Source: Acorus gramineus (Eukaryota > Streptophyta > Magnoliopsida > Acorales > Acoraceae). Taken from it: 64,000 nucleotides of DNA. A program made the translations under genes and the position numbers. Where the stretch lies: contig CM060854.1 in NCBI GenBank assembly GCA_030737835.1, forward strand, positions 17,092,859 through 17,156,858. The letters are read 5' to 3'. Within the stretch, counting starts at the first letter, position 1; the number at the start of each line of letters is the position of its first letter. Shown here in pieces: positions 51,280 through 63,922 of this stretch. The notes beneath the pieces were generated by a model, which had not been told where the DNA came from, made no database searches, and saw nothing but the letters and a program-made list of their open reading frames with translations.

Positions 51280-51352
51280 CGCGCCAGGTAGGGGTCGAAC
51301 CTACGACTTTCTGCTTAGGAAACAGACGCTCTATCCACTGAGCTACAGGCGC
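51280..51352 (-). tRNA. tRNA-Arg (anticodon CCU)
   Basis: The minus strand folds as a 73-nt tRNA: acceptor GCGCCTG/CTGGCGC with one U-U mismatch at position 6, D arm GCTC/GAGC, anticodon stem TCTGT/GCAGA with loop TTCCTAA, T arm GTAGG TTCGACC CCTAC, and discriminator G. No intron. Internal box A (TAGCTCAGTGG) and box B (GGTTCGACCCC) are intact. It reads AGG codons. Confidence 0.97.
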
Positions 51353-52366
51353 TGTTTTGTTTCTGTGATATATTGATATAAATTAAACAATTTGATCAAT
51401 ATCTCAGAAAGATGAACTGAAATATAATAGAAAATTTGGTGAATCAATTTCTCCCAAAGATACATAAAAATAATAAACAAACAGGTCACTCAATTTCTCC
51501 AAAAGATATGAATCTATAAACGAAGGGTGTTAACATATTTTACAAAAAAATTGTACTCAAATAAATTGGGGACATTGGAAAAACACCAATCAACATCTTA
51601 TAGTTGCATTTAAAGGCAAAATGGTAATTCACTGAATGTGGTTAAAGGAACTCAACTCATTGGTTACTTTGACTGACATAACAGTTTATTTAGATTTAAA
51701 TGAAATTTAGAGGGGGTTATTTGGACCTGACCAGAATAGAGGTAGTTATATGAATATTAAACAATTTTTAAAGGTTATACATATTTTTCTCATAATTTTT
51801 AAATTGTCTGGATTGTCAATTTTATAACCATACATCATCCAAGAGTCCACAAGTCCTTCCCACACGTGTGCAATGTGTGGAGTCCTACACCTTCTTGGAA
51901 GATTGTTGGAGACTAAAAATTGGGCGCTGTTACACTCAATTTTATTTTAAAATTTAAAATATAGTTCTATATACTCTGTTAGATGATGTATATACATCGT
52001 TAAATTTTTTTTTGTACATTTACTAATAATGGATTCATTCAATTTGAAATAGAATAATACACACTTTTTATAAAGCATATATCTCATTAAATGATGTTTA
52101 CTATTTTTATAAAATAATAAAAACATGTATGATTTAAGTTTTGATTAGTAAATATGACTTGAGTCTAACATTTTTTCTAAAAATCGGAGGTACGGCTCGC
52201 AGACACCTGGCCCGAAGTGATTCAGGGACACACTGTCAGGACCATTAGCAAATTCTATTGGATACCGTGCATTGAAATCTCTCGAAGGCTCAGGACCATT
52301 ACTAAATATTTATCTTCCATGTTATTTGGTAACACCACCCCCTTAAAAAAGAGAGTAATAACTGGA
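51353..52366. other. AT-rich intergenic sequence, nothing coding
   Basis: Between the tRNA and the carboxylesterase stop codon. Near 52200-52300 there is a short stretch resembling the last coding bases of the esterase (CCCGAAGTGATTCAG against CCCGAAGCAATTCAG at 52401) and two copies of CAGGACCATTA. This may be a relic of a tandem duplication. Confidence 0.5.
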
Positions 52367-53447
52367 TCAAACCCGTCGATTCACAAACTCAGCCATCTGG
52401 GCCCGAAGCAATTCAGCCGCATCGGAACCAGGACTCAGCAGCTGATACACGTGTGGCTCGCCCTCCGCCGTGATCAACTCAGCATCCACTCCCTTCCGCA
52501 CCAAGAACTCCGCATACATCACCTCCCTCTCCCTCAACAAGTCCGCCCCCGCCACGAACACCTTGGTCGCCGGGAACCTGTCCCACTCCGCCTTGCCCAA
52601 TATCTCCTCCGCCTTCTCAAAGTCGCACGCCGGGTGGTCCCTTGTCGACCCTACCGGCAAACTCAGCCTCCAGAACGAGTCGTTCATCCACATGTCCTCT
52701 CCAACCTATAATCACAAAATTCGTATATGGCATATAAAACAATTCGGTTAAATTATGAAATTGATACACGAATTATGAATATATTAAACATACAGTTCGA
52801 TGAACAGAAGTATGTTCAGCCTAGGCCCTCACCTCGCACTGGAGCCGGCGCTCGCTCCCGAAATAAGGTTGCACGACCATCACCCCCTTCACCGCGCCTC
52901 CTCCGCATCCGCGCGCGCGGAGCGCGACGTGGTGCGCGATGTTCCCTCCCGCGCTCTCCCCCGCGAGGAAGACCCGGCTGCTGTCCGCGCGGCGCAGCCA
53001 CGGCTCGTCGGTTCGGGAGGTGCTGATCAGCCACGCGAGCGAGTCGAGGCAGTCCTCGTACGCGGCGGGGATGCGGTGCTCCGGCGCGAGGCGGTAGTCC
53101 ACGGAGACGACGTGGGATCGCGATTCGGCGCTGAGTCGGCCGAGGAAGGCGTGGTAGGCGGACCAGCGGGTGGAGCCGACGCAGAAGCCCCCGCCGTGGA
53201 AGTAGAGGATGATGGGGAGAAGGTCGTCGTCATCGTCGGGCGCGGGTTCCGAGGGGGAGAAGATGCGGGCGGTCACGGATTTCGAGGCGTCGATGACGAC
53301 GTCATTGGAGATGAAGTTGATTTCGTCGGAGGAGGAGGGGTGGGGCGATGCGGGGACGGGGTCGTGGTCGGTTCGGGTCACGGAACCATCGGAGTAGACC
53401 TTGATGAACGGCGGGATGTCGACGACGACTGCGGTGGCGGCGGCCAT
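52367..53447 (-). CDS. Carboxylesterase (CXE type, alpha/beta-hydrolase-3 fold), 317 aa
   Basis: Two exons, 52833-53447 and 52367-52705, join in phase 0 across a CGAG/GTGAGG donor. The enzyme would hydrolyse short-chain esters in the cytosol. HGGG at residues 84-87 is the oxyanion hole. GESAG has the nucleophile Ser165. Asp260 in VAGADLLRERE and His290 in EGEPHVYQLL complete the triad. Since the His is kept, it is an esterase rather than a GID1 gibberellin receptor, where this position is changed. Length fits plant CXEs (about 320 aa). The N-terminus has the usual PPFIKVYSDGSV motif, which supports the chosen ATG at 53447. Exon 1 is much richer in GC than the flanks. Natural substrate unknown. 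The 5' flank 53448-53716 shows nothing further. Confidence 0.92.
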
Positions 53448-53716
53448 GGGTTTGTTTGTGCGAGTTTGAATGTGTAGAATTGTGAATGTGTTGTATGAGT
53501 TTTTTTAAATTGTTGTTGGGAGGAGGGAAACATTGAGTTGGGGAAAACAAATGGTGTGATGTAACAAATATGATGCTTAGGTGAGTCACATTGGTAATGC
53601 GTGCGTGCTTCAGGTGGCTCTTGGGTATACAGGACAACTCCACATCACATATGAAAAAGGAATAAAAAAATAAAATTATAAAACTGATATTTTCTTTTAT
53701 AAATTAAATTTTATCT

Positions 53717-55302
53717 TTTTTTTTTTTCAAAACTGATAAACAAAAGTTATCCCGATTATATTAATCGATGAACTTTGGACCGAAAGGGATACAAAGAAGT
53801 GAAGAACTAAAACATATGATAGAAGGGAAAACATAGAAAACTCGAGAGGCATGAGGACTAGAAGATGGTTCCAATCCAACAAGCTCCTCTCGTATCCAAT
53901 CCCACTCATGCCGTGATGATCAAGCCATTCCTGGATAATTCCACCTTCTTGGCGCCCCCGAGTACTCGGCCCCATTCGCATACAAGGCTGGAAAACGTAT
54001 CCCACAGGTTCTCAAAATAGAACCGTTGCCCACAAAAGATGACTGCGTTTCTAGTCATCCATATTGCCCAAAGACCTGCTGGGATAAGGCAGCGCTTGAT
54101 CTCAGCCACCGATGATCTATCTTTCTGCCTAGAGAGGCTAGAGGCCGACTTCCACAAGTGCTTAATTGACTGGTATTCCAGGCTGATCGCCGTGACTTGT
54201 GTGATCGTGGACCGTAACTCCATAGCAGTGGCACAAGTGCAGAAGAGGAGGTCCACCGATTCTTCGCCATTCACGCATAGAACGCAGCTTGTAGATGAAT
54301 TAGGAGACCACCTCGGCCTGTAGCACTTGGTAAGACTTTGGTAGACTAGCCAGAGGAAGATCTTAATCTTCTGAGGCACATTTGGTCACCAAATGTCTCT
54401 CCGTTTCTCCGCTAACACCACGTTGTAACTCACATTGCGTGTACACCAATCGTACCCACGTCTAGCAGTGTAGCCCTCTGAATTTTTGAGTTGCCATGTG
54501 ACCTGGTCTGTCTCGCTGAATACCACTTGCACATTGCGGAATATTCCCTGTAAGCTCTCAGCCTCCCCTACCTCCTCCGCTCTCAAGCCCCTTGCGAAGC
54601 GCACGTTCCACCACCCGAACAATTTTGTATCCCACAGAAGTTTGCAATCGGCTGCTCCTTCTCCGCGACTATGAGATAAAGTGCAGGAAATATGATCCTC
54701 AGAGGAACATCTCCATGCCAATGATCTTTCCAAAACAAAGCTGTATAACCATTACCCAACTTCCATTGAATCTACGCACCAGGCCGGCCCTGAGAATTGA
54801 ATTTCTTGAATGGGCCTAGGCGAAATTTTAAAGCGGGGCCCCATATATTATTTTTTTTTAAAAAAAATATAGATTGTTTTAATATTGCACATTATCAATA
54901 TTACTAAATAGATGTACAATATTATTTAATAATTTAAATTAAAACATTATATAATATTATATGCATTTAATAAAACAAAAAAAATTAAATTTTAAAAATT
55001 GAAATGTCTATTAAATTTTGGTGGGAGAGATTTAGGGAAAAGAGAAATTTTAGGAAATATCAAACATATTGAGAAAGTTTGTTGAAAAGGATTAATTAAA
55101 GTAACACACTTCATTATTCATTTTATTAAAGTCCACTAAATTGATGGTTTTTTGGGTGGGGGCCCTTGTTGGGTGCCTTAGTGGCCTTACCTTAGGACCA
55201 GCTCTGTGTGCACCACTCTTCCCTGTTGAGAAACCAACCCTTACTCAAGGCAGAGGCCTTATGTCGTAGGTTGGGAAAATGGTTTCCTGATCTTACATGA
55301 GT
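53717..55302 (-). mobile_element. LINE 3' remnant (zf-RVT region), interrupted
   Basis: A T run at 53717-53731 is the poly(A) tail of a minus-strand LINE. Upstream on that strand, about 54379-53906 reads PQKIKIFLWLVYQSLTK, then a CVLC, ES..LLF, C stretch and LWAIWMTRNAVIF. This is the zf-RVT domain that ends many plant LINE ORF2 proteins. Further 5' parts (WFLNREEW, then RSLAWR, HISCTL) lie on both sides of the hAT-like insert at 54781. Stops and frame changes show that it is inactive. Confidence 0.8.
54781..55206. mobile_element. hAT-like non-autonomous element inside the LINE remnant
   Basis: The left end AGGCCGGCCCTGA and the reverse complement of the right end CAGAGCTGGTCCTAA are imperfect inverted copies. 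The flanking octamers TACGCACC (54773-54780) and TGTGCACC (55207-55214) match at six of eight bases. LINE-like coding sequence resumes on the other side, which supports an insertion of about 426 bp. The interior is AT-rich without ORFs. Confidence 0.5.
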
Positions 55303-55307
55303 TTTTT

Positions 55308-55828
55308 TGTTGGGAAGATGATTCATGGAAACCAGCAATAAACACGAGATCGAACATAAGAACGAAACATCACATCACACAAAGAATACAAGATATACGG
55401 GTTCGGCCTAGGCCTACATTCACGGGGCAAAAATAGATAATCCACTTTGATAGTTGAGATACATTAAGAGACTCACAAATTCTCTCAAGGAGTTACCCTC
55501 TCTTAGAACCTCTCAACCTTCCCTTAGGATCTCTACATTGTATTATGCCTTGCCTAGTCTTGCCATAAAACCTAGAAGATATTTATAGAGATAAATAATT
55601 TCATTCCCAAGTAATCTCCCGATTAACAAACAAATATGTTTCCATTAATTATGAGATATTCACTCTCTTAATTAACAAACAAATATTGTTTCATATTTTA
55701 GGAGATTCAATTTAAATATTAATTAAGATCAAATCTTAAATAATATTCTAATTATTAGATGCTCAACCTAATATGGTTTCATCATAGTCATCCGATGTGA
55801 TACACTAGATCGAGACATAATCCCAACA
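55308..55828. mobile_element. Solo LTR, 521 bp, with TTTTT target duplication
   Basis: It starts TGTTGGGA and ends TCCCAACA, perfect 8-bp inverted ends with TG...CA, and lies between TTTTT copies (55303-55307, 55829-55833). The interior has GGTTCGGCCTAGGCCTAC and no ORF. No partner LTR or internal domain is found, so it is a solo LTR. The duplication is low-complexity and therefore weak on its own. Confidence 0.7.
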
Positions 55829-55833
55829 TTTTT

Positions 55834-58614
55834 ATCTTACATGATTTTTTTTTATCTTACATTAGTTTTTTTTTATAAATAAATAGTTATATCTATTTGA
55901 ATTAATATAGATTCAAAATAGATGATATAACGTCTGAATTGAAAATGACAGGATAAAAAAAACTAGAAATCAAGAAAAAAAAAAAAGAAAAAGAAAACGC
56001 TCTACAGCAGGGTAAAGAAAAAGATTGATACCCACGAGATCTAAAACATGGTAGATGGGCTCTCTACCCAATTTCATTGCCAACCCGATCACTCAATCAC
56101 TCTTGGTACACCCTCCAGATCACCTTCTCTGGACGTTTTTGTCGCCAGGGAAAGGCTATCTCACATTTTGAATTGTTTAAAACATAAGCCCATGTGTGGG
56201 TAACAGAATACGAGATGAATAGAGAGCAAAATGAGAGAATAAGCTCAAGAAGCTATTTGTATTGCAAAAAATAGGTGGGTACTATACCATAAAAGGTGAA
56301 AATAAGCTGTTATTGGTATTTCAAGTCCTCTTATAATTGTGTTATTTCACTCAATTTATTTCATTGGAATTAAAAGGACTCAAATGTAAAATCTTCTCTC
56401 ATCATCTCTTCTAAATCAGAGGCTCACATGTACAATAAAAAATTTACATTTTATAAATTTATATTCACATTTTATTCATCTTTTATACACAACTTATTCA
56501 TAGTCAATCAAATTACAAAAACATCATTATTATGTTTCCCAATGACGATAATTAAAAACACAACCAAACAAAAAATGATTTACTTCTTATCTATGACGGA
56601 ATAGTTGTCTATAATAGAATAGTTTACGTCGCTTCCACACATAAGCTTAAATTTACTATTCATTACATTTAGATCAAGTCAGACTTAGATAACCCAACCT
56701 CTTAATCCGAACCTAATTTGAATTGCATTTGGGTTACTTGGATTTTTAAAGTTGAAAAATGACATATCTAGCCCCAATTGCAGTGCATACGGGGTTTTTT
56801 TTTTTAAATCATACACTCCCATTGAAGTATACATTATATGAAATAAAATATATATTAAGATACAATAATGCATTTTTTTGTTTGAAAAAAAATTGTATTA
56901 TAAATTATAATAGAACTCCATACACTATGATAGCTCAGTATAAGACTACAGGTTAGACTGCAAAATGGACTGTTTGGATGAGTGACAGGAGTGCGTCTGC
57001 AGTGTGGAATCGGTGGAAATGTGAGATCACCGTCCCAAATACCTCGTTGCGTCTGAAACACTATCCCTAGCCTCCTACATTCACTGTGTATAAAATGAGA
57101 GTCCACAGAAGCCTTAAAAATACACTTCTGCAAACACGACTTGAAACCCACTATAGGGCCTGTAATTTGCTATTCTGCCCATTCTTTTTTCCACATATTC
57201 CAACCAGCCTGTCCCCGTAAAAAACCAAAACCTTAAAACCCTAAGCCTATGTTTGAATACATAATAAGATTTATTCCGACGTATATAGTTATACCAGCAC
57301 AAGTGGGTATAGCAGTGGAATAAGTGATTTTATGTTGTGTTTTGAATTATTCTCGTTGGGAAACGTAACAAAAAAGTTTTTGTTGTTTGGATAAAATGTG
57401 AATAAAGTGTGGATAATAATTTATAAAAGGTGAAAAATGATGATAGTTGATTTGACAATGTGCCCACATATTCTTTGGGTGGAATAGCCTGTAATAACTT
57501 TAATTCCAAGGGTTGGTTGGAATCCATATACCACTGTATACCAGTTTATTCTGACAATGTTATCCTAGGGTATTCATTGCGTTCAAACGCTAAAAATGAC
57601 AAATATGCCTTTCCTCTTTCTCATCACTTGCACTCTCGCCGCCCTTGCAAAAACCAAATGAAATACAAATCCAACCAATTTGTTGGTTTATGACATATAA
57701 TTGTAACAACCACCCAATAAAAAAAAAGAACCAATTAAATCGACTTTTGAAATGAATACATGATGAATGTTCGCCCACATTGACCTGAAAACATAATATC
57801 TGGCCATGAGAATAATGAAATAGAAAGGAGTACTATATGCTCTTAGAAAGCCAAAAAAGGAAAAGAGGGGGGGGGGGGGGTCCGAAGAGGCAATAAGGTA
57901 GGAGGTCTACCCAAAGTCACAACCGGATCCCCCGGCACCTGAGACAAACCCACCTAAGGGGCGATCAACAAACGACCCCTCTCGAGTCTAACTACACCGG
58001 TCCCAATACAGAAACATGCCCGGGATGAGATGAATCTTTTAGCACTATCCCAAATTCCTCCCGTAGAAATCGAAGTGTCACGGAAGATGTAATCATTTCG
58101 TCCAAGTCAAATAAAACAATTCATTGTTGGTTACAACTGCCGCTTTCAAATAGGAGACGGAGAAGGTAGAGTTTGATGAAAGGCTTGAAGGGGGGTTTAT
58201 TCTGGTAATCTACATCTCCAGCTTCCAAAATGCTATGACAATCACCAAAAAAATGTTTGTCTGTATTGCTTAATGCGCTAATAGTGAAATTTCATCCTCA
58301 AACGCAAAGTTTCACAGTACACGTCCAAACAAGCCAGAGTGTATCAACGCACTTCATTAAAGTTGAGGAAATCCCACCACTAAAAACCTCCCGGGAAAAG
58401 ATGGACTGAAATTTATGTGGGACCCATGTGAGATTACAACATGGGCTTTTTATTTATTTCCTAACATTTTCACCAACGTGAGGCACCCAATTAAAAGACA
58501 AGACCTTCAACCATCCAACGGTCAAGATCGATCCATCACATTATTTTAATAATGATTTATTAAACGTGGCAAAACAACGGAGACGCCTTTTCTATTGGCC
58601 CGGTCTCCTTTTTT
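55834..58614. other. Intergenic sequence, no gene recognised
   Basis: AT-rich, with T-runs and A-runs near 55850 and 55978, and a run of 14 G at 57867-57880. Between about 57240 and 57600 the edges GTTTGAATAC and (inverted) GTTTGAACGCAATGAATAC hint at a MITE. The block 57890-58170 is less AT-rich but has no convincing open frame. Confidence 0.5.
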
Positions 58615-60115
58615 TTACACATCCGAGACGGGTAAGCCGTCCATTTTCGAATCAACGGGAGAGGAGCCACTGATGGTGGTTCGTCCGCTGCAGAGATCAA
58701 AGCCGTACCAGACGCCATTGGGGAGTCGCGTGCCGTAGTAGAAGGTGACGGATCTCGAATCAGGGCCGTTGATCTTGACGTTGTCGGGGATCCAACCGTC
58801 GGATCCGATCCTGCGCAGGTAGAGGTAGCAGATGCGTCCGGCGCAGGGTCCTTGGATCTGGAAGGTGTCGGTGGAACACCGTTCGAACGTCCCTGATGAT
58901 GGGTCGTCCAATCTCGCCGCGTACACCTGCGATGATCATCACCATCGTCAAACATCCAATCTTCCCCAAAATGTCCCTACTTTTCTCTGTCTCACTAATT
59001 TAAGCCGTGGCATTCCCGAAATGCCCCCCGTATGGGCTCATGAATGTTCCAATACGTATATATTTCATTAAATTTAAGATACCTTTTTTTAATAAGTGGA
59101 TACGTACAACCCATTGAATACAAACTTCATTTGTGCAAAAGTATAATAATCTCCATTATATAAATGTTATATTTTTAAAAAATAATCAAAACAAGTGAGG
59201 ATTACTGATTTTTTTAATAACAATCAATAACAATTACTAATATTTTTTTAGTGAAGGTGTTTAATTGATTTTTAGCATGTAAAAACTAAAATCTGAAATC
59301 AGTAAATGAAGTTTATAAAGTTCGAAACACGTTATGTGAAAACTAATTTTGTTGAAGTGAAATCAGTTTTGAGAATTTATTCCATACATGTCTTGAATAG
59401 AGTTGGCAATGAAAATTGTTTGAGAAGTGGCCCCCTTTTTTTGGCTTTTGAAAATTTCTTGAATGGTGTATCCAAGTATTCCCGAAATGCTCCTATCTTG
59501 ATCTCACACAGATATGGATATATTCCCAAAGTATCCCCCCTTTTTTTTTTGTCTAGATGCAGAAACAGGCATGTGATGCTATTGTACTGAGGATATTATT
59601 TGGATTCCCCAATTCAATTGCATTCCAAAAGCTACAACATTTCATACGGACCACTCATCTCCAATACAGAAAAAATTTGCCAGAAATGCCCGTCCACAAG
59701 AAAAATGGGGGTACCAAATTTTGCAATACTCTTCCCAGAATAGCCTCACCCACATAATCATAAAAAAGAAAAAATAAAAAATAAAAAGAAAAATAGAGGA
59801 GAGAAAAAAGACCTCATTGTGATACGCATCTCCAAAGGCAAGGCTGATCTTGTCCCTTGTGTAGGAGACTGAGCTGCAACTGGTCTTTATGCTCACTGTG
59901 TATGAGCATGCCCTCTTCACATCCTTCATGTTCATCAAAACAAGCGAAGCCCATCAAATTTATGCCTTTTTTTTTTTTTTGGATGAGAGATATAATACCT
60001 GGGTTTCTTGGATGTTGAAAGACTTGAGTTCTTGAGGTTGTGATTTGATGGAATGAGCTCCTGAATGGAAGAGGAAGAGAGCAAACAGGAGAGGAAACAA
60101 GAGACCTTTGACCAT
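58615..60115 (-). CDS. Embryo-specific protein ATS3-like, secreted PLAT-domain protein (179 aa)
   Basis: Three exons: 59999-60115, 59813-59923, 58615-58926, all in phase 0, 540 nt with stop TAA. Residues 1 to about 22 (MVKGLLFPLLFALFLFHSGA) are a signal peptide, so the product enters the secretory pathway. Exons 2-3 encode a single PLAT/LH2 beta-sandwich: CSYTVSIKTSC, YTRDKISLAFGDAYHNE, YAARLDDP, TFERCSTDTFQIQGPCAG, ICYLYLRRIGSDGWIPD, VTFYYGTRLPNGVWYGFDLC. The paired cysteines and this order match the plant ATS3 family, first described as seed/embryo-expressed; molecular role unclear. The exon 2 donor GAG/gtcttt is slightly unusual. Confidence 0.9.
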
Positions 60116-60242
60116 TTTTATGTCTTACTGAAGGAGAAGAAGAACTAATCTATTCTTTTATGGCTTCTCTAATGTGTGTTGGTTTATGTGTATGATGAGT
60201 ATTATAAATGATGAGTATTATAAATTGTGGAGATAAAAAGAT

Positions 60243-60266
60243 GGGGGGGGGGGGGGGGGGGGGGGA
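60243..60266. repeat. Poly-G tract (24 G) upstream of the ATS3-like gene
   Basis: A pure G run about 130 bp upstream of the start codon of the minus-strand ATS3-like gene (poly-C on its sense strand). Could form G4 structures; length may be an assembly estimate. Confidence 0.9.
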
Positions 60267-62767
60267 CCACTCATGCCCAAATTGGTTCTTCACAACTTAA
60301 AAAAAATTGAGATACATTAATGCTCGGATAATATCAGGTACAAGCTCAAATGCATTCTGACATACAGTCCGCACATTTTTTAATTTTTTTTAAACGGTTA
60401 TATCATTTAATGAGATATATACATTCATATAGCATTCTATTTTAAATTGAATGAATATATTTTTAACAAATGTAAAAAAAATTTAACGAGATATGTGCTT
60501 CATCTAAGAATATATATACATTGCTGGATGACTAATGAGGTACATGAGACTGCATTTTAGACTGTAAAAATGTATAACAGTGGCCTTCATGTTTATATCC
60601 GTTTATAATTTTTCAAATAAATTTAAATTTAAGTTTTTTAGATTCATAATGGGTGTAAATATTTTTCAACATGTATAAATATAACACTAGTTGGGGTGAT
60701 TACGTGTTATATTAAAATTAGAGATTGAAAGATAACACAATATAAAAATTGATGATTGAAATCAAAGACTCCCAAGTTTTTTCATCTTTTTAGAGGAACT
60801 TTGAAAAAGAATGAAGGAATTATATATCCGAAATGTATCCTGTCATTAAATAGTTTCAGATATGCAAATATTGGATAATTTCTCTTTTTAAATACGAAAT
60901 GCTAAGCTTGCACAAATATTTTTCAAAATGTGATAAATAAGCAGGCCAGAAAATAGTAGAGATAACGCAGCGTGAAACTGATAAAAAGATCCAATCAGCG
61001 TTGAGATCTCATAAACTCTTTGAATCCACAAGGAATCCTTGAATCCACAAGGAAGAAAGCCCCAAAAGAGAGGAAATTCGAAATATTATTGATAAAAAAC
61101 TGTCAACCCTAGATTACAAGTCTGCTATTTATACTAATAACATAAAATTAAAAAATTACTAAAAATAGTAAAATTCGAAAACTAATTTTTCTGATTCTAT
61201 GAGATCCTCAATGATCATAGGAATTGATAGAAATCAATTCCAATCTGTTATGATTGAGATATCACAAATCTAAAACTTACTAAAAATAGTAAAATCGCTA
61301 ATTTAAAGGCCTAAATGAATTAATTTTTAAAAAATAAGAATTGTTAGTTGTATAACAACTAATCTAGAAGATCTCCTCGATATATTTCACCATGTAAAAT
61401 TTCGTGCGATTCCGAGATCGTGACCATTGATTTGTAAATTATCTGATGGACTTCTTTTGGTGCTCCCATCTGCATAATCTGTCCTACATCAAGAGAGCAT
61501 CAGAAGCTTAGTGGTAATTGATATGGTTTGGTAAGATATATCATATAATTAGGAGAAATATCAAATTATGGGGGTATTAATTTCTAATAGGGGAGTCTCT
61601 TCTAATTGCCACCTGATTCACCTGAACCACGGGGAAAAACCAATCAAACAAGGACGATGTGACATGGCTTGTTTTAGATGTCCTTACATGTGTATGGCCA
61701 GTGAGCATGGACAATTTTGAGTTGCTTTTCTTCGCATGTATGATTCCTCATCACAGTATGTTTGAAATTTATATATTTATTTAATAATATATATATATAT
61801 ATATATATATCTTCATAAAAAATAAAATATAAATTCATCTTGATTGAATTTATATTTTTTTATATATTTAATCAAGTATATAATAGCCTGACATAGTATA
61901 TATAGATTGAAAAAGAAGATGTATACTTGGTGTCAAGATTATTATGGTAGAAATGACTGGGTGTATGAGTACCCCTGGATGTAGAGTTTTTTAATTCTCA
62001 ACTTGTGCGAAATACATCTCAAAAACTCTTCAATTTACATGTTCCACGGAGAAAACAATTAAAAAAGTATAAACTTTCATGATTGGAATCTTGAGAGTGT
62101 GCCACCGTTAAAGTGACTAAAGCCCGATAATAAGTTTGAATAAGAATTGAGAAAAGGTGATGGGATTAGAGAGCAAAGCAAAATCAAAACATTTGATGAG
62201 GTCGAGGTGATTGGAAGTGAGTTAAATTGGTGAAGAACTTTGAGGAGGTTGGAGGTTTGGAGTTCAAGAGTGAGTGTTTGTCAGTTAAAGAGGGGGTGGA
62301 CATCCACTCATTCACAACGAAAACAATGATTGTGAACCAACAATACATTGGTCTTGAGGAGCCAATTAGAATGTGATAATACACTTTCTGGCATCTCCCA
62401 TGATATATCATACCCAAACTAAGCAGACAACAAGACCGGCGTGGACTCCTGTCAAGGGTTCCCCCCTTTTAACCATGCTATTCTTGGGAAAACTGTATAT
62501 TCAAAAGACAGTCCAAAGCCACAAAAAAATAAAAAAAAGAGTCAAAGTAACCCATAAGAACTCTTCCTTTCCCATCTGACATATAAGATTACATGGCATA
62601 TTAACAGCAATCACTTCATGCATAGTCACAGGGGTGGGTGAGCTAATGTTTTTCAGTGATCTGAAAGATTAAATATAAGATTTAAGTCCTTTCAATATAC
62701 ACAGATTGAGAAGGTTACATGATCAGATGTGTTTCTTTCCCATGATAATCCATTCATCCTCCAGAGC
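60267..62767. other. Intergenic AT-rich region with possible old LTR sequence
   Basis: About 60950-61490 contains a direct TTGAATCCACAAGGAA duplication and a CTCCCATCTGCAT-type stretch reminiscent of the end of a copia-like LTR on the minus strand, without clear termini. No gene is supported. Confidence 0.35.
61787..61810. repeat. (AT)12 microsatellite
   Basis: Uninterrupted AT dinucleotide run. Confidence 0.95.
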
Positions 62768-63922
62768 CTACGACAATATCAAACGGAGGATCTCCCCAGA
62801 GTGTTTGAAGGATTTCTCGGTTTCATCCAAGCAGTGGTTCTTCTCTTCTCTAGACCAGCCCTACAGACATGTCAATCATACAGATTAATTAATTAATTAG
62901 GCAAAGTTGGAAACAATGAGGATCTAAGGGGAATTATAACTCTACCTCAGCAACTCTATTCAATTTCTCTCTCACATTCTGCAGGAGTTGAGAGAGTTCT
63001 CCATCCCACTTGTAGAACTCCAGTTCCTTGTTGTCAAGTATCTTCTCTGCTACCTATCATAAGAGTAACAAAGAGAAAATTGAACAATTCAATTGGTGCA
63101 AAGAAGTGCTTTGAAAGAAAATTTTCACAAAGCGTTATCATATTTGTTTTTTCTCATGGTTTGATAAGTTTTATTAAATTGACAGATGGAATTTCTTTCT
63201 CTAGTTTGTTTTTTCTTGGGACCAGTAATAGTGAGATTATAGTTCAACTGCTCAAACTGTTATTCCATGATAGTAAGCCCACAGGCTCTCAAACTTGAAT
63301 GACGTTATACTTTTTAAATAGCTCCTCAACATGTACAAAAACCCATTAACGCATTTGGGCATGAAATAAATGCTTGGTAACTGATGTAATTATGCTGCCA
63401 TGATGAGATAATTTTACTTAAGAATGAAGGATAAAACCTGCCTTCTCAACCTGAAACATATGATCAAGTCCCTCGTTAGATTTGCATAAGCCAAGAGAGA
63501 AGGATAAAGGAACAAAACATCTAGACTTAGCAGTTGCCTGATCTCACAAATTGTGACAAGATTTCACACACATAAATGCGTTATCAATCTCTCAATGCGA
63601 GACCCATCTCCTGGTTGTCTTGGAAGCATAGAACAATGAAGATATATAGCAATCAAATTATATGAAAAATCAACTAGAGCTCTGATTAATGACAGTACCT
63701 TTTTTCCAATCATCCGACCACCTGCGCTGTGAGCAAAGTACACATTGTAGAAATGGCAGATGAATGCTTGAGGATCATTTTCAGCTAATTCTTCTAGAAG
63801 ACGAGCATATGTAGTCCCGGGAGCTGAAGGTTCAGGAATGTCATAACCTTGCTCTTTAAACCACTCCAAATCTTTTGCTAATTTCTCTGACCTTTCCAAG
63901 CCTGTATTTCTGAACTCAGCAT
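62768..63922 (-). CDS. HO1: Plastid heme oxygenase (HO1/HY1 type), last three exons, 5' part outside window
   Basis: The enzyme opens heme to biliverdin IX-alpha, CO and iron in the plastid, the first step toward the phytochrome chromophore. Exons 63699-63922, 62946-63053 and 62768-62860 join in phase: [90 protein letters not shown], ending LRLILS and [11 protein letters not shown] is the glycine-rich distal-helix segment over heme. The proximal heme-ligand His lies in an upstream exon beyond the right edge. The C-terminal end is collinear with plant HO1 as I recall it, intact, with no stop. Which paralogue (HO1, 3 or 4) cannot be fixed from this part. Confidence 0.93.

Noticed and set aside
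52217..52711. 164-codon plus-strand open frame
   Set aside because: It is antisense to esterase exon 2 and has no recognisable domain.
52800..53477. 225-codon plus-strand open frame opposite the carboxylesterase
   Set aside because: It mirrors the GC-rich esterase exon 1, whose own strand carries the catalytic motifs and fits the family length.
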